From positions 2,600,025 to 2,664,024 of the forward strand of contig OZ038324.1 of NCBI GenBank assembly GCA_964035795.1: DNA of 64,000 nt, in the 5' to 3' direction. The DNA comes from Pterobdella sp. o SKG-2022 (taxonomy: Eukaryota > Annelida > Clitellata > Hirudinida > Piscicolidae). Every line of letters starts with the position of its first letter. Position 1 is the stretch's first letter. The position numbers and the translations under genes are program-made. The notes below the pieces were generated by a model that did no database searches, was not told where the DNA came from, and saw only the letters and a program-made list of their open reading frames with translations. Of this stretch, positions 47,700 to 61,338 are shown piece after piece.

Positions 47700-50100
47700 A
47701 AAAAAGAAGGAGAAATAAGGATTATATTTTGTGCATCTCATGTATGTACGTGGTCATCTGTGGCCATAATTTTGACCCGCCAAGATTATTGATGTCTTTG
47801 TCTATTACGATGTATCTTATTTATTTATTACTTAAATAAATAAATAACTATTATCTAAAATGCTTAAATTTCTATTATTTATTCTGAACAAATCTTTTCA
47901 AAACTCCAAAGGTTTTCTGAAATTACTGCAGCCTATTTCGTTCAAAAGCTTTGTTCGAAATAAAGAAGAAAATGCATAAGTTTTTTTGCCACTTCAAATT
48001 GGGGCGATACATAGATTTTTTTAAATAAAAATAATTTTCCCTAAATCTAGATTATCATAAAACAGTAGCCTCTCACGTGCCATAATATGAAAGCCTTATC
48101 GGAAGCTATAACTATATTTTTATTCAAATGTTAATTCAGTCTAATTTTAAAAGTGAAATTGAAAAAAAAAAATGTATATATTTATATAAAAAATTTTTAT
48201 ATTTCATATTTCATTGCTTAAGAATATCTTTCAAATCATATCTTGAAGCAACTATTTTTAAAAATTATTAGATTAATGACGTCAATTTTTTCCATCATTT
48301 TTTCTACGTCATCACGCCAACACCATATTCATAATGCATCCTACTTAGTTTAATTATATTAATTGGATTATTTCAACAGTATTTTTACTATTTTTTATTG
48401 GATTATTCTTTTTAATTTTTTTTTCTCATTGTATCGATTTATATTTCTATAATTTCCTTAATATATAGTTTATTCACCTATGCTAACGTATTATGGTAAG
48501 GCTATACTTACCGAAAACTAAAGCTATTTTTGCTTGGTAATTGTACTAAATTCTCTCATAAACCGACTTAAACATTGTTGATATAGCTTATATGTACATT
48601 AAAGAGTCTCTCAAAAATTGAGTTTTATTAACCTATGTTTTTATTATCTCGTTAATATACATTTTTTAATCATATTTTCAAATGTTCTTTATATTAGCTA
48701 CATTGTGTTTAAATTCTATATTTCTTATCGAATGCTTTTTTTCAGTCATTAAAAGTATTTTTTTTTTTATTATTCACCCTGATGCATTTTAAACAACTTT
48801 TGAAGATTCCACGATAATAACCGGCGTAAAATTATTTATAAATTATTCTTTTTTTTTCTTTTTTTTTGAATTTCAAATATCATAAACGAATAAAATAAGG
48901 TTGAATAACAATATGAATAACATTTCGATACATCACTTCTTAGAGACCTTGGGTCTTTAAATCATCTTGATATATTCTCAATAATTAATTTTTGAAAATT
49001 TCTACGTCAAAAATAATTGACTTTTTTATACATTCATTTAAAGAAAAACCTATAACTTTCGATAGTTTAGTCTTATCATATCTATTGATATATTTATTTA
49101 TATAAATCAATATTTTGAAAATATTTATTAATGTTTTATCTGTTTCGTTCCTTTTATTCATATTTTATTGGACCTTTAAAAGCTTTATTAAAATTCATTG
49201 TTTTTTTTATTTTCGTTTTTCCAATATAAATTAATTTAAATAATTAAATAATATAAATTTAATTAATATTTATTTTATTTTATTTTTTTTATAACTATTT
49301 TCATTTTTAAATTTGTCCTACCTATTATTGATTTTTTTGCTATCATTTGAAAATAATTTCTCTATAATTAATTTTTTATTCACCATAATATCATTATATT
49401 CATCACAATAATTAATTTCATTATATTTCCCACTTTCCACACCACAAAAAACAATGCTAACATATAATCATTCCCCATTAGAACCAATACAAACCAGCAT
49501 TATCATTATAAATGCTTAAACTCAAGGACTTTAAAGAAAACTTCACTGCAAAATATGTTAAATTATTGGGGCTTCGTTAAGTCATGGCTTTAGTTTTTTG
49601 CAGTTGATTATGTTGAGAAACACTCATCTTTTTTATGCTCATCAGTTTGAATTGCTAGAAATTGCGTAACTGTTTTAAAGAGTTATTTAGTATTTTCATT
49701 AATTTAATATTATATTTCCGTGCTTTCGTCGTTTATTCATGGAATATAATAGTAAAAATAATCTGCGGAGTTCTTTTAAGGGATGTTTAACCCAGGGAGT
49801 TTCAAGACCATTTTTATATTATATAAGTTTTTATATGAATTGAAAACTATTTTTAATGAAAAAACACTAATTGAATTTATATATTAGCTATTTAATACAT
49901 TATGAAGCATTATTCTGGGAATGAATGACGATGTTTGAGATCCCAATTCCTTCGATGGTGATATAGTTCATTTAATGGTCAAAGATGCCGATTCAAAGGC
50001 CAATATTATTGATTTGTCGAACTTTCTCATTAAATGCATACAAAGTAACTTCCATAACGTTTTACGACAGGATTAAAATTGAATTTAACTTGCATTGAAT
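47700..50100. other. AT-rich sequence, presumably 5' intron or promoter of the Wnt11-like gene
   Basis: No ORF, repeat family or RNA gene that I can support; mostly A/T homopolymer runs. Confidence 0.4.
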
Positions 50101-50129
50101 TAAATATTTTTTTAAATTGTGAATTGCAG

Positions 50130-53100
50130 AGCCATTGGCAAGGATTCAAAGATGAAAGTGGTCAGAAGAGGAGTTCGAACGCCAAGCAAGCCACAACACA
50201 CCAAGCTGCAAAACATCAACCTCCCAAACACCAACATACAAAACAATCTACCTTTACACCCTAACCTTCCCACAGATCAAAGTACAAGTTTACATCAAAA
50301 AAACATTTGGAATGACAGAAAAAAAGTTTTGAATTTTCGGCAGAGTAAAATGCGGCATCGTCAAACCCGTGGAAACGAACTTTCCAACAAAACAACCCGC
50401 AAACAAAAAAGACAGCAAGAAGATACAAGCAACAACATGGACAAAAACAGCGCAAAACCTAAACACAAACTGATCCCAAAAAACAAAAACCTCTACCCGA
50501 ACATCAAAACGAAAAAAATGCGGGCAAACAGCCATTTCAACCACAGTGTTGGAAAGAGGCGCCCCATAAGATCTCTGGTGGGCCTAGTTTGGAACACTAC
50601 ACTGTGCCGCAGTAGGAGGCTGGTGCTTGGACTGTCTCCCAAGCAGAGACGGGCCTGCTCTCGCAACCTCGACCTCATGCCCGGGTAAGTATCCTACCTT
50701 CTATTGTATTGTGCTTTTTTATTTAATTTTGTTTTTAGTTTTTACTTCACAGCTTTATAATGAAATAAACAAAAACTAAAATTATTTGCTTCAAGTATTT
50801 TTCCCATTTTTGGGTTAAAATTTATATAAAAATTCATTTAACAAAATTGATAAAACTACAATATCACTTGTTAAATAATTTTTCTATAGTAGGGGATACC
50901 TTGAAGGGTTCTTGATTAATCATCAGTCCTTCTTCTGATACACACTCTCAATGTTGCCACTTCAAAAAACTGTTGCATCATAGTTTCATAAAATCTCTAA
51001 AATAATGCATATATTGGAGTTATGACCTTTTTAATCAAATAAATACGTTTAAGATGCGTTCAAAGATGTTTGAACTCAAGTTACGTGGATAATGTCATCC
51101 TTAATAAAAAAAAACTAAGTCAAAATTTTATAATATCATTATGAGATGGTGATCAAAAACACAAGGTATTTTTAAATGCATGTGTCATTTTCAGTGTATG
51201 GGATGTCTCATTATCTCATCATTGCCACCATCAATAACACTATTAAATACACATATATGAGACAATTTTGATGGAAGTCCAATTTTAAAATGAGAAAATC
51301 CAAAAGTTTTCATAAAGTTTGAAAATTTTTTTCATAAATTAATTCATTATTTTGAAGTATTATTTATTCTACTTTATCAATGTAAAACAGACGAATAAAA
51401 CGCTATAAAAATCAATGAAGTCACGTGATGCTCTGCAAAAAATGCTCATTTTAAACCTGATGAATAATAATCAATATATTTGATAAGCTGGGTTGGTCTT
51501 TCATGATTGGTTGACCCACTAATGGATGACATGACGTCAAATTAGGGGTATAGCGTTTGTTATAGTGATTAAAAGTTTTTGAGTTTTGTCATTATAACCA
51601 TGAATTTTATTGTAATGAATTTTAAGAGATTCAATAACAACTCACAACACATCAACACACATCAACCATGGCATTATAATAAACGAATCACAGCGCCAAA
51701 CAATCATCTAGTATGTTGCCATCTGGCACATCGATATAATGCAGACCAAAAACAACATCGCATAAACCAATCCCAACAGAGTGGTGATGTCAGCCAGGCA
51801 AACGCTGGAGACATGTCAAAAGCTGTTTGAGCGCAGCAGATGGAACTGCCAGAGTATCAACAAGGCGCCAAAGTTTTTACCCGATCTTACTTCCGGTTTG
51901 TGGGTCTAAACTATTTTTGATTTTTTTGTCCTGTCGTTTGATAGATGAGCCTCGTACAAAAATTTATAAAAAATATTGAGGTTTGTTAGGACTGCACAAA
52001 GATGCTTTTTAGTTAGCTGTATGGAAAATTTTCAGTTATGATGAACCTTTGTTTGATTGTCAGTGATGAAATAATACAGGCGTGGTGTTATAAATCTTAT
52101 TGCTTCATCTTGTTTATGGCACATCATTAAAAACAACACTTTACTTATAAAAATTTGTGCCATCAAGAATTAAAGAAGTCAAAACAAAAAAATTTTTTTT
52201 TGAATTGCGCATCTGTTTGTTATCGACTACCGAAGCAACAGAGCATATCCCATAAAAAAGATGAGCATAACAGGATGTCAGCAACATAATATACATAAAT
52301 ACGCAGACGTCCAAACGATGCAGAATTTAACTACTTGCTATGTGACAATCGAATGAGAAATACATAATTAGTTTTGAACGATGCTGCTGTAGTACAGATG
52401 CCCAACATTATTCATGCTTCGTGTTCTAATAGTTTAAGTTTGGTGTCTATTTACAAAAATATAACGACTGCTTATCTTCTTGACCGCATAACTATTCATT
52501 TTGAGGCACCAGGTTCGATGTCTGGTCTCACCAGCAGTTATCATCTGTTTCACAGTGTCTACTACAATTTCCATTTTTTTTAAAGATTTTTGAGTGAACG
52601 ATAAAAATTGTCATATAAATTCAACTCTTCATACAAACCCACCCAAATGACATTCAGCATGCAACCATGAAACCACATGGGATATTATAACTCAAAGTAG
52701 TTTTTGAATAGGGTTTATAAACATGTAATATATTTTTGAACTGCACATAGAGTGCTAATCAAAATAGGGTTTTTAAACTCACGTTTTCAATTAAGCAACG
52801 TTTACACCCTTGAAACCTATAAACAAACATTGTCCTTTAATGAACATGCATGAAATACCAAACAATAAACAATTGAAATACTTTTCATACCACTTATTTA
52901 ACCCAACTTGAACGCGATAAAGGAAGCAGAGAGCAAGCGTTCGTCTACAGCCTCGCCTCCAGCAGCCTGGCCCATGGCATCGCCAAGACCTGCAGCTCCG
53001 GCCAGTCTCTCAAATGTGGTTGTGCGCAGAAACCCCATGAAGATCTCTCAAAGAACTTCCAATGGGCCGGGTGTGGTGACGACGTGAAGTTTGGGGTGTT

Positions 53101-56100
53101 GTTTGCTAAGAGCTTTGTAGAACAGGGTGAGGTGAATAAGAAGAGGAGAGATGTTAACTTGCATAACGCTGCTGTGGGAAGGAAGGTTGGTGAAGGGAGG
53201 GTGAGGGAAGAGATGGTAAGGGTGGGTTTTGGAGTGATGGTGGGATGTTGAGTGGGTGAGTATTAGGTTAGGTCGAAGAAAAGACGTGTTTGGTCTAGCT
53301 TTGTTTTAAAAAATAACTTTTTTTGTACCTTTTTTAGTTATTCGTTTTTTTTCCAAATTTTATCAGTTTTCTTTTGTTAATTTTACTTTTTATGTCGGCA
53401 GTTTTTTTTATAATTTAACTTCCGTTTCGAGTTTTAACCTATGGGATTAAACAATAAAACATGATTTTACTTCTGGAAAAATTGATTTTAATGGCTCACA
53501 TAATAATGAAAAAGTTGAAGTCAAGAAGTCAATAACTTCTTTACCTTTCACATAATGTTATTACTAGCTAACATCACAACAACTCTAATAATGTACAGGC
53601 ATCTCAACATCAGTTATACCACACTATAAACAGTTTAAAAACTCAAACAATATGAAATTACATAACTACACAAATATGCCATTCTTTATAAATCCCTTAC
53701 ATCTGATCACCTTCATGTTGTCAAGAAATAACAACTTAGAGGTCCAAAGTTCAATTCCCGGCTCGGCAACTTTTGCAACGTTTGAGTTGGGACTAGATTG
53801 ATCGGCGGTTGTTTCATTTTACTACGATAAAAAATCTATTTTTTTGATTTGTTCGAGATCATTATAAAAAATATATAAATATATCTAATAAATTAGCAAA
53901 AGTAACGTTCATAATAATAATGATAAAAAAGAATTTTAAAAGCCAAAGTAACAAAGAGAAATACTAAAATAAATATTTGCATTTAAAATGCATGAAGCTT
54001 TTTCCTTACTTGAAACATGTAACACTGCAAACGAAAAGTTTCGAACTGTTGAATGAATTTCAGTATTTTTTAACAATGTTTATAAAAAAAATAAGAATAA
54101 CAATAAAAAACTATCAATAATAATAACTAACTAGCATCATTAAGCAACCAAACCTGACAAGCTTTAACACACAAATGGCATAGAGTTACGGAGGAGCCCC
54201 ATATATAAATATACCGCCATGGCAGTCCTATTATACGCGGTTTGTCTTCATTAGACTGGTTTTTGTTGGTGACGAGAATGAAAAGCATTGAGAGTTTTTG
54301 GATGTTTTCAAGAAGTTTATGAAGAGTTTTTTTGTCCATTTTAATTTAGCTACTTGTGTCTTTTTGTTATTTTTTTATATTTTCAAAATTGTATATGAAT
54401 TTTTTTATTCATTTTTCCATCTTTTTTGCTTTTTCATTTATTATATACTTTTTTTTAAATTAAATTTCTATTTTAAACATTTTTTTGTTTTCTATTTTTA
54501 TTTATTTTATATATTTTCAACTGAACAGTTGAAAATATATAAAATGTTTTTTATATTTTTTAAAAGAAATATTTTTATTTTTTAAAATAAGTCAGCATTT
54601 GATTTTGCACCAGTCATAAACTATTTTCAACTTTTTTAATTCTCATCAACTTTTAAGCATTTTCATCAACATGGCGTCTCCCGTAAGGACGTTCTCAAAA
54701 CAAAATGACAGACTCTCTAGAGAAATGAAGTCTCCATATTCGACGTCATTTTTTTTACAATATTACTTGTATAATTATAATGTATAACGGTCAACTGTCG
54801 GAAAAAAAATAAGATAGTCACACAGACAGGGTTCGAATCCTGGTCAAGGATGCCACTTTTTGTGTCACCCACATTATCTCATTTAAGCTATGTATTGGCA
54901 ACTTAGATTTAACGAGTCTTTCATTCGTCCATTTGGTTTTTTATATAACATAGTTTCTCATTATTTTCTACTCTTTTATCGTATCTGGTAACTCATATTA
55001 CTCATAGCTCTGTGACGAAACAAGTTCTTTTTTAATATAAATTTTATAATGGAATTCTCTAAGGTTACGTCATATACAACTCGAAGACATTACAATGATT
55101 ATGTAGAGACAGTTAATAAGCATCTCAAAATCTTATCACCATGAAGCCATCTTTAATTAGCTGACCATCTCTTTATTTCTATCGCTCCCAATTATTTCTC
55201 TAATTATCTCCTTGATTGTATATTTTTACATGAAATTACATCAAATTACCAAATTTTATTTCTATGGTTTTAATACATATAGTTTTTACATATATTAAAT
55301 TTAATTAATTAATTTATAATTTTAGTTTATTAAGTTTCTTAATTTGGCTCATTTGTTTCTTGTAATTCAAATTATTTTCATCTAAATGAACATTTTTATT
55401 CATAATTTTTTAAAATTTTATAATACTTTTGCATATTCAAAATTGAGTTTTCTGATATTATCGACTACAAAAGTTTATTTATGTAATCGTCTAGACTAAT
55501 ACAAATTTTGAGTAACATATGTGTTTCACAATAGTTCTTCATTACAAAACAGTAGATCATCAATAAAAAATTATGGATAAAGGGCCATTAACCTAAATCA
55601 TTTATTCTTACTCCTCTTCCTCTCACACACATACAGACAAAAACACGTACAAAATCAAACAAAAATACACACATCCACAAGACTGTGATAAACTGTGCTA
55701 GCGTCAATTACAATCGTCAATATCAACAGCGTAATCCCAGCCATTACAACAGTAATTGTTATTGATACACAAGCGTATCAATAAGGATTTGGAAATCCTT
55801 TGGGCTTCCTCTCGTTAATGTTTATAAGATTCTTTGCTAGATGGTTGATATGGGAAGTGTTTGGCTGAAACTAGGAGGTTAGGGGTTCGAGTCCTTGCCT
55901 CACCAACTTTTCGAGCGCTTTTTAGCATTGTATAAATATATATCGTTTTACTGCTAATAAAGTTATTCTCAAGTTTGTTCACTCTAAACAAACTAGGATA
56001 TCTACGTGTCTACATTGAAAAAGAGAGGACGAATCGCCACTTTTTAGATGCTTCATTTCAAGAGTTTTTGAAGCTTTTGAAGCCATTATGCACCTTATAA

Positions 56101-59100
56101 AGGGCCATTAAATCGGGCTTATTGTTAGTTTGAAAAATGTAAAACTATTTATATTATTTTAGTTTTCATCCAATCAGGTATAAACTTTGTTTTAATTTCC
56201 GTCGTAATAATTACCACACCATCTATTCAGATGTGACTACCCTTATAAATATAAAGCAACTTCTAACCATTTCCATTGTCATTCTTCTCTTCTTCTTTTT
56301 TTTTCTTTTTTTATTCCTTTCTTTTTCCATTCTTCATCAGCTTTTCTTGCTTCTATTCTTTCCTTCTCTTGTCCTTTCTTTGTTTTTCATTCTTCTCATC
56401 TTTATCCTTATCCTCCTTTTCCTCTCCTTTCATCTTCTCACCCCAAACAGACGGTGTTAGAAAACGTGGAAACAAAGTGCAAATGCCATGGAGTGAGTGG
56501 GTCATGCAGTATGAAGACCTGCTTCAAGTCCTTGCCCCCCATTGACGTCATCGCCCGTAACCTTAAAAAGAGGTCTGTGTGTTGGAAGTGTCTTTGTTTT
56601 GTTGTTTTTTGTTTGATGTGTGTGTTGTTGTTGTTGAGCGCCAACTTCCAAAGTCACTACCCACACTCTTGAGCAAATGTCGAAAAAAATTTGTAGTTGT
56701 ATGCGTCGTTTTTTTTTGCTCTTTATCGTTTTTTTTGATTTTTATGTTTTTGTTGTGTGTATGTTTTATATGTCTTGTTTTTGTGTGTATAATTTTTTTA
56801 TTTAAATTTTGTTTTGTTTGTGTGTTTCTCATATGTTTTTTGTGTGCTTTGTGTTTATTATTTTTAGTTTTTGTGTGTTTATATTTGCTTTTTTATGTTG
56901 CTTTTTGTATATCTTATTGTTTATTTTATGTTAGATTCAAAAGTTTCTGAATTTTTCTATTAAAATTTGTTATTATTTTTATTGATGTTGTTGTGTTTTT
57001 TTTTGCTGTGTGTCAGATGCAATTGTTCATTAGATATGATTTCTCTTTGTGAGCAACCACCACTATGTCAAAATGGAAATAATATATAGAAAAAATAAAA
57101 ATTTTAATTTTTTTGTGAGAACATTATCAAACAAACTTTTCAGCTTAAGCTCAATCGTGTTTCCAACACTACTCGCGTTTTTTAAACTTTTTTTGACATA
57201 TAACAACCAACACGAACCTTCGAATAGCTTTTCAAAGAGTTTAACGGTTTAGATAGGATCACAGCTAATTGGATATATTGATTAATATAGAACTTAGTAA
57301 TTGAAAGATAAAAAAGCTTCAATGTTCCCATTGAAAGTATTGCTATTCGATAAGTTCAACCTTATCGTAAGAATAATTTTGATAAAAATCTTTCCATTAT
57401 TGTGATTTGCATTTATGCACTTATAAACATTTTCCACTACTGCTGTTTTCCTTTTCTTCATAATTCTATCGCTAATGAAGTTTTTGTTTATTCTATAAGC
57501 GATTTTTTCTTCTCTTTTATTACTTATCCCTTTACACTAAATCACTTAGCGGCTCTCCTCAAGCCCACTTCCACATGGTGCGCAAATTGTAAGATTTACT
57601 TTTGTTTTTTTATAGCTTCAAAGTTTTTTATTCAGAATAAAATTTCGCAATAAATCTATCAACTGAATTTTCCTCTTTTAAGCTGGGTATGAGATATACT
57701 TGAGAGACAAACTGAAGATGATATTAACATTGAGTATGAAGCTTTTCAATGTAACTGAGATGCTCAAATAAGGATTCATTGTTTGAATATTGTTCAGTGT
57801 TATGAAAATGATTTATTTTCAAACTTCTTTGTTCGTGTGTTTGAGGTTACAACTGATGTCAACACAAAATAGCCGCAAAAAAGGGAAAAATTATTCGATA
57901 TCGGGTCTGTTATAAAAATATTAGGGAAAAAGAGTTTTACAATCATGCTCAGAAAATTTACACTCTCAATACATTCATAAATTGAATGATATAGGGACAA
58001 ATGTGCTAATAATGTCGGCCTCTATAGCTCAGTGGTAGAGCATTGGACTAATTATACATGTTACCGGGTTCAATCCCGCGTGAGCCGACAATTATATACA
58101 CATGGAGTAGCGCCCTGTGAAACATCTGTTGAGCTAACGAAACTCCAATACGGGGCGATTAAGAGTCGATCTAAAAAAAAATACTGTTTAAAAACTCAAA
58201 TTTTAAGCAAAAGTAAAATTTTTGTGGAGTGGTCTCACATTTCAACGACATTATTTAATCTATTACAACAATTATTCAAAAAACCCTACAAATCTCGAAA
58301 ATTTCATTCTTATCTTCAATCCTTACCTATACATATAAAATCTCGATTATTAATTGTATTGAAACAACAAGTCTGGGCCCCGTTGAAGCGACATGTTGAA
58401 CATTTTGAAACTTGATAAATGTCATTGAAACCTTCAGATACATAGGAGCCGTGGGAGTGTCGAGTCAAGATGAGACCTCAGACCCTTTCCTTCTCTCCAA
58501 CCCCAAGAAGTCTGGTTGGTAATGCAGTTGATTTTGGTACTTCATATAAATTATATTAAATGATACAGTAATTTATCTATGCGTGTGGAAATTTTATTTT
58601 TATAAAAATCTGTAAAAAACGTGTATTAACGCCAACAAGCCCATGTGTAACTTGTTGAACATTTGAAACGCAGGTCGGTCCTTGAGCAAGAGACTAGTCC
58701 ATAATGACCGTCTCATCTTCTCCTCCATCTCACCTGACTACTGTCTTCCTGATTCCTCTCTTGGATCTCTTGGAACTTCTGGAAGGTTCCGTGGTTGAAC
58801 AGATGGATGGATAGATGGGGAATGAAAGGATGGATGTATATATGGATAGACGGATGGATGGATAGATGGATAGACGGATGGATGGATGGACGGATGGATG
58901 GATGGATGAGAGGAATGATAAAAAAATTGGAAAAATGAATAAATCAGGCAAAAATTAGTTTAAAATAAGAACTTTTGGCAAATAAAATGAAGAAAAGTTT
59001 AAATGAGAAAATGAGCAAGATCTACTGATATAAAGGTTTTATGTCGTATGGATGCTGATATTAATGGCTTCTTTGTATTTCCATTAAATCTCCCGAAAAA

Positions 59101-59796
59101 TTGCATTAGGATAACTAAATTATTTACGCAATATAAAATAATTAATCCATTTTCGAGGCATTTTCATTTCAAGTGTTATATTATGTTTTTTGGGAAAAGT
59201 TAAAAATACCCGAAGTCCTGTTTGAGTTTCGTTATTTCAACAACAACACTAATGAAATGCTGTGGTCAAAACCCTGAATTCACAAAAATAAATTTCTGAC
59301 CGTTGAATTCAGTTAGCATGGCATCTAGAACCTCCAAAAGCCCACTCGTTTGTTTCAGTTCTAGCTTATTATTATTGTGTTGAATAGTATTCATTCCATA
59401 TATTCAGTATTTCATAACAGTCAACCTTAAGTTTGTTTCATTTCATGTCCTGTTGTATGTTATTGTATGAAGCAATATAAGGTTTCAATTGATACTAAGA
59501 CAAAAACATAAAACCCCTGCAGATGATGAATCTCAATATATTATATTGTATATTTGTATCTTCCATTCTATGTCATATTACCACATTTCCTTGTATACCA
59601 CTCTCATACAAAACAATACAGAGAATGTCAGAAGAAAAGCAAAGACTCGTTTGGTTGCAAATCCATGTGTTGTGGCAGAGGGTACTTGGAAGACACAGTA
59701 GAAGAAGTGTTCAAATGCCAGTGTACCTACAGATGGTGTTGTGAGGTGGAGTGTAAAATGTGTAAGAAAAAGTCTAAAGTTTATAAGTGTAGATGA
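50130..59796 (+). CDS. Wnt11: Wnt11-family secreted ligand, signal-peptide exon not resolved
   Basis: Seven exons join in frame with GT-AG borders: 50130-50684, 51780-51895, 52923-53185, 56451-56572, 58438-58514, 58674-58785, 59622-59796. The order of motifs is Wnt: [83 protein letters not shown], with the Ser that Porcupine palmitoylates; [29 protein letters not shown]; then CCGRGY and a C-terminal Cys array ending YKCR. The run RWNC.SI..AP.FL.DL..G.RE.AFVYSL is closest to Wnt11. Wnts are secreted lipid-modified ligands for Frizzled; Wnt11 often acts in non-canonical signalling. The first exon carries about 140 residues of Lys/Asn/Gln-rich sequence before the conserved core, which is unusual. 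A signal peptide must come from an upstream exon, possibly 47521-47569. Confidence 0.88.
51532..51539. promoter_or_regulatory. CRE palindrome TGACGTCA in Wnt11 intron
   Basis: A perfect consensus in GACATGACGTCAAAT, in the intron before the exon at 51780. Its activity is unknown. Confidence 0.25.
53740..53780 (+). repeat. tRNA-like 3' half (SINE head remnant)
   Basis: B-box-like AAGTTCAATTCCCGGCTCGG followed by CAACTTTTGC. Similar remnants occur at 54830-54862 and 55876-55913 in the same Wnt11 intron. No complete cloverleaf is present. Confidence 0.35.
54504..54545. repeat. 42-bp near-perfect palindrome
   Basis: The left arm 54504-54523 and right arm 54526-54545 are exact reverse complements around a 2-bp AA centre (arm ends TTTCAACTG/CAGTTGAAA). 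It lies in a Wnt11 intron. Confidence 0.85.
54825..54862 (+). repeat. tRNA-like 3' half (SINE head remnant)
   Basis: CAGGGTTCGAATCCTGGTCA forms a plausible T-arm with a B box and is followed by GCCACTTTTTG. The 5' half is not tRNA-like. Confidence 0.35.
55876..55913 (+). repeat. tRNA-like 3' half (SINE head remnant)
   Basis: AGGGGTTCGAGTCCTTGCCT followed by CACCAACTTTT. The A-box half is not convincing, so this is not called as a tRNA gene. Confidence 0.35.
56624..56700. repeat. Fragment related to the repeat at 3230-3530
   Basis: Begins GTTGTTGTTGAGCGCCAACT directly downstream of a Wnt11 splice donor. It shares the start and scattered matches (CACTC, ACTCTTG, TTGTAG) with the copy in the M12B-like intron. 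Confidence 0.4.
58014..58131 (+). mobile_element. tRNA-derived SINE with intact-looking tRNA head
   Basis: The head is GTCGGCC at 58014, A box TAGCTCAGTGGTAGAGC, loop CTAATTA, B box GGGTTCAATCC, and closing GAGCCGAC at about 58089, about 75 bp in all. A divergent body fragment (TAGCGCCCTGTGAAACATC) follows and the tail is lost. It is in the Wnt11 intron before the exon at 58438. It could be read as a tRNA-Ile(AAT)-like gene, but the shared downstream body favours a SINE. Confidence 0.65.
58803..58910. repeat. (GGAT)n/(GATA) tetranucleotide microsatellite
   Basis: GGATGGATGGAT runs with TAGA and CGGA variants, starting 18 bp after a Wnt11 splice donor (58785). The apparent minus-strand ORF is partly repeat and partly the antisense of the Wnt11 exon. 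Confidence 0.85.
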
Positions 59797-59920
59797 AAAG
59801 TTTGTTGAGCTGATGGTGTTGGCTGTTCGTTGGTGGTGTTTTGAGATTTGGCTTTAATGAAGATAACCACTCATATAGTAATAGTGAAAACAATTCAAAC
59901 CAACCACTTATCTTAACTAA

Positions 59921-60031
59921 ATAACACAAAGCTTTTTGTAAGTTGAACTTATATTATCAGGAATACAAACTTGTATATAAGTTTATATAGATGATAATGT
60001 AAGTTCAACTTACGAAAAGCTTTGTGTTATT
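59921..60031. repeat. Inverted-repeat (MITE-like) element, copy B
   Basis: AACACAAAGCTTTTTGTAAG at the left faces CTTACGAAAAGCTTTGTGTT at the right, with about 40-bp arms and a 30-bp spacer. The core is shared with 8141-8240. It lies 125 bp after the Wnt11 stop codon, so possibly in the 3' UTR. Confidence 0.75.
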
Positions 60032-60039
60032 CCGTTTAT

Positions 60040-61300
60040 TAAGCGTTTGATTAATTTTTTTTAATTAGGCTTGTATATTTATGAATAATACTGAAATTTT
60101 TGTAACCATATTAATATTTTTTTAATACAAATATCCTCAAATTAATTGCATCATTTACTAGCATCATTTTTTTCATATTTAATATAATTACTTTTGGAAA
60201 ACCTTTTGATAGTGATGAGTTAAATAATAACTTTTTTTATTTGACAGCCTAAACAACAATATATCAATTTAAAATATTCATTTATAATCAAAAATTAACC
60301 AATTGATATGAACAAAGGCTAGTATTGGAAGGTAAGAGAAGTTTTGTCTAATATAGCTGTTATTTTGAGGTAGCTTGTATTTTTTTATTCTGCTTCGACA
60401 GTTGAAGGGCTGATGGAAGGATGGGTAGACTGGTATTAATTGAAGTTTCAACTATTCCAAACTATTTTAATTAAGTGACAAAGAAAAACTGGTGGGTAAA
60501 TGTTTTTTGTAAATATTTGTTTTTTTACTTAGCCCATTTTCGTTGGCCTAACAGTCGCTGTTGTACATACAGAGTTGAAGTGATTAAAATTTTCGATGTT
60601 CATTTCTTTAGTTTTGAATGTATTCATTGATATACTAATCTTTAGGTACTTTAATTAGGTCTGAGAACATTATAGCTATTAATGCTAATTGGTTTCAATT
60701 AGTCTCAGCAGACTTTTAAGCAATTAAGACTACAAACTTTTTCGTTATCAGTTACCATGAATGTGAATCTTTCGTTTTTATCGCCCTTACAACACTTTTG
60801 TATACAAACCAGAAAATTTTTAAATTGATGAACACCTCGAAATTTTACATAAATAATTTTGATATCGTGCAAAAAGTAAGAATGACACTTTGAAGTATTT
60901 TTCAACGCATAAAAAAATTTTTCACTTTAAAATAGGGGCATTATAGTTGGCCAATATTTTAACTTCGTTTTATGAGGCGGTTAAATTTAATGTGGGTTGT
61001 AAATGATATGAGGAAAGACATTAGTTGTACTTTTTAGTCATTTATTTGAAATCTAATGATTTCTATATTTTTTATTAATTTTAAAGTTTTATTTTTAGAA
61101 ATAAAATTTTCACCGCGTTGTTATTAGTTTTGGTCAGTGGTTAGAAAACATTAGTAGTGTTTTTAGTAAGAAAAAATTCATCAAAAAGCAAAAAAATCAA
61201 AAAACTATTCAGTACAATTCCAAATACTTTTCAAAACAGAAGCAAAAAAAATATATTTTGTTTACATTTCTCGCCCCTTTCATTATTTATCATTTCATTC
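60040..61300. other. AT-rich convergent intergenic region (Wnt11 and IkB 3' ends)
   Basis: No coding sequence or RNA gene that I can support. Confidence 0.4.
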
Positions 61301-61309
61301 TTTCTTCTC

Positions 61310-61315
61310 TTTATT
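61310..61315 (-). terminator. Possible poly(A) signal of the IkB-like gene
   Basis: AATAAA on the minus strand, 24 bp past the TGA stop at 61339. That is close but usable. Confidence 0.4.
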
Positions 61316-61338
61316 CCTCTTATTCTTCTCAGAACCAC

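Noticed and set aside
50119..50688. ORF start at 50119
   Set aside because: That position is a GTG, not an ATG, and an acceptor (GAATTGCAG) ends at 50129. The exon most likely begins at 50130 with the start codon further upstream.
58014..58090. Functional tRNA-Ile(AAT) gene
   Set aside because: A cloverleaf is nearly possible, but the acceptor stem has mismatches, position 37 is not a purine, and the same head recurs attached to a SINE body elsewhere.
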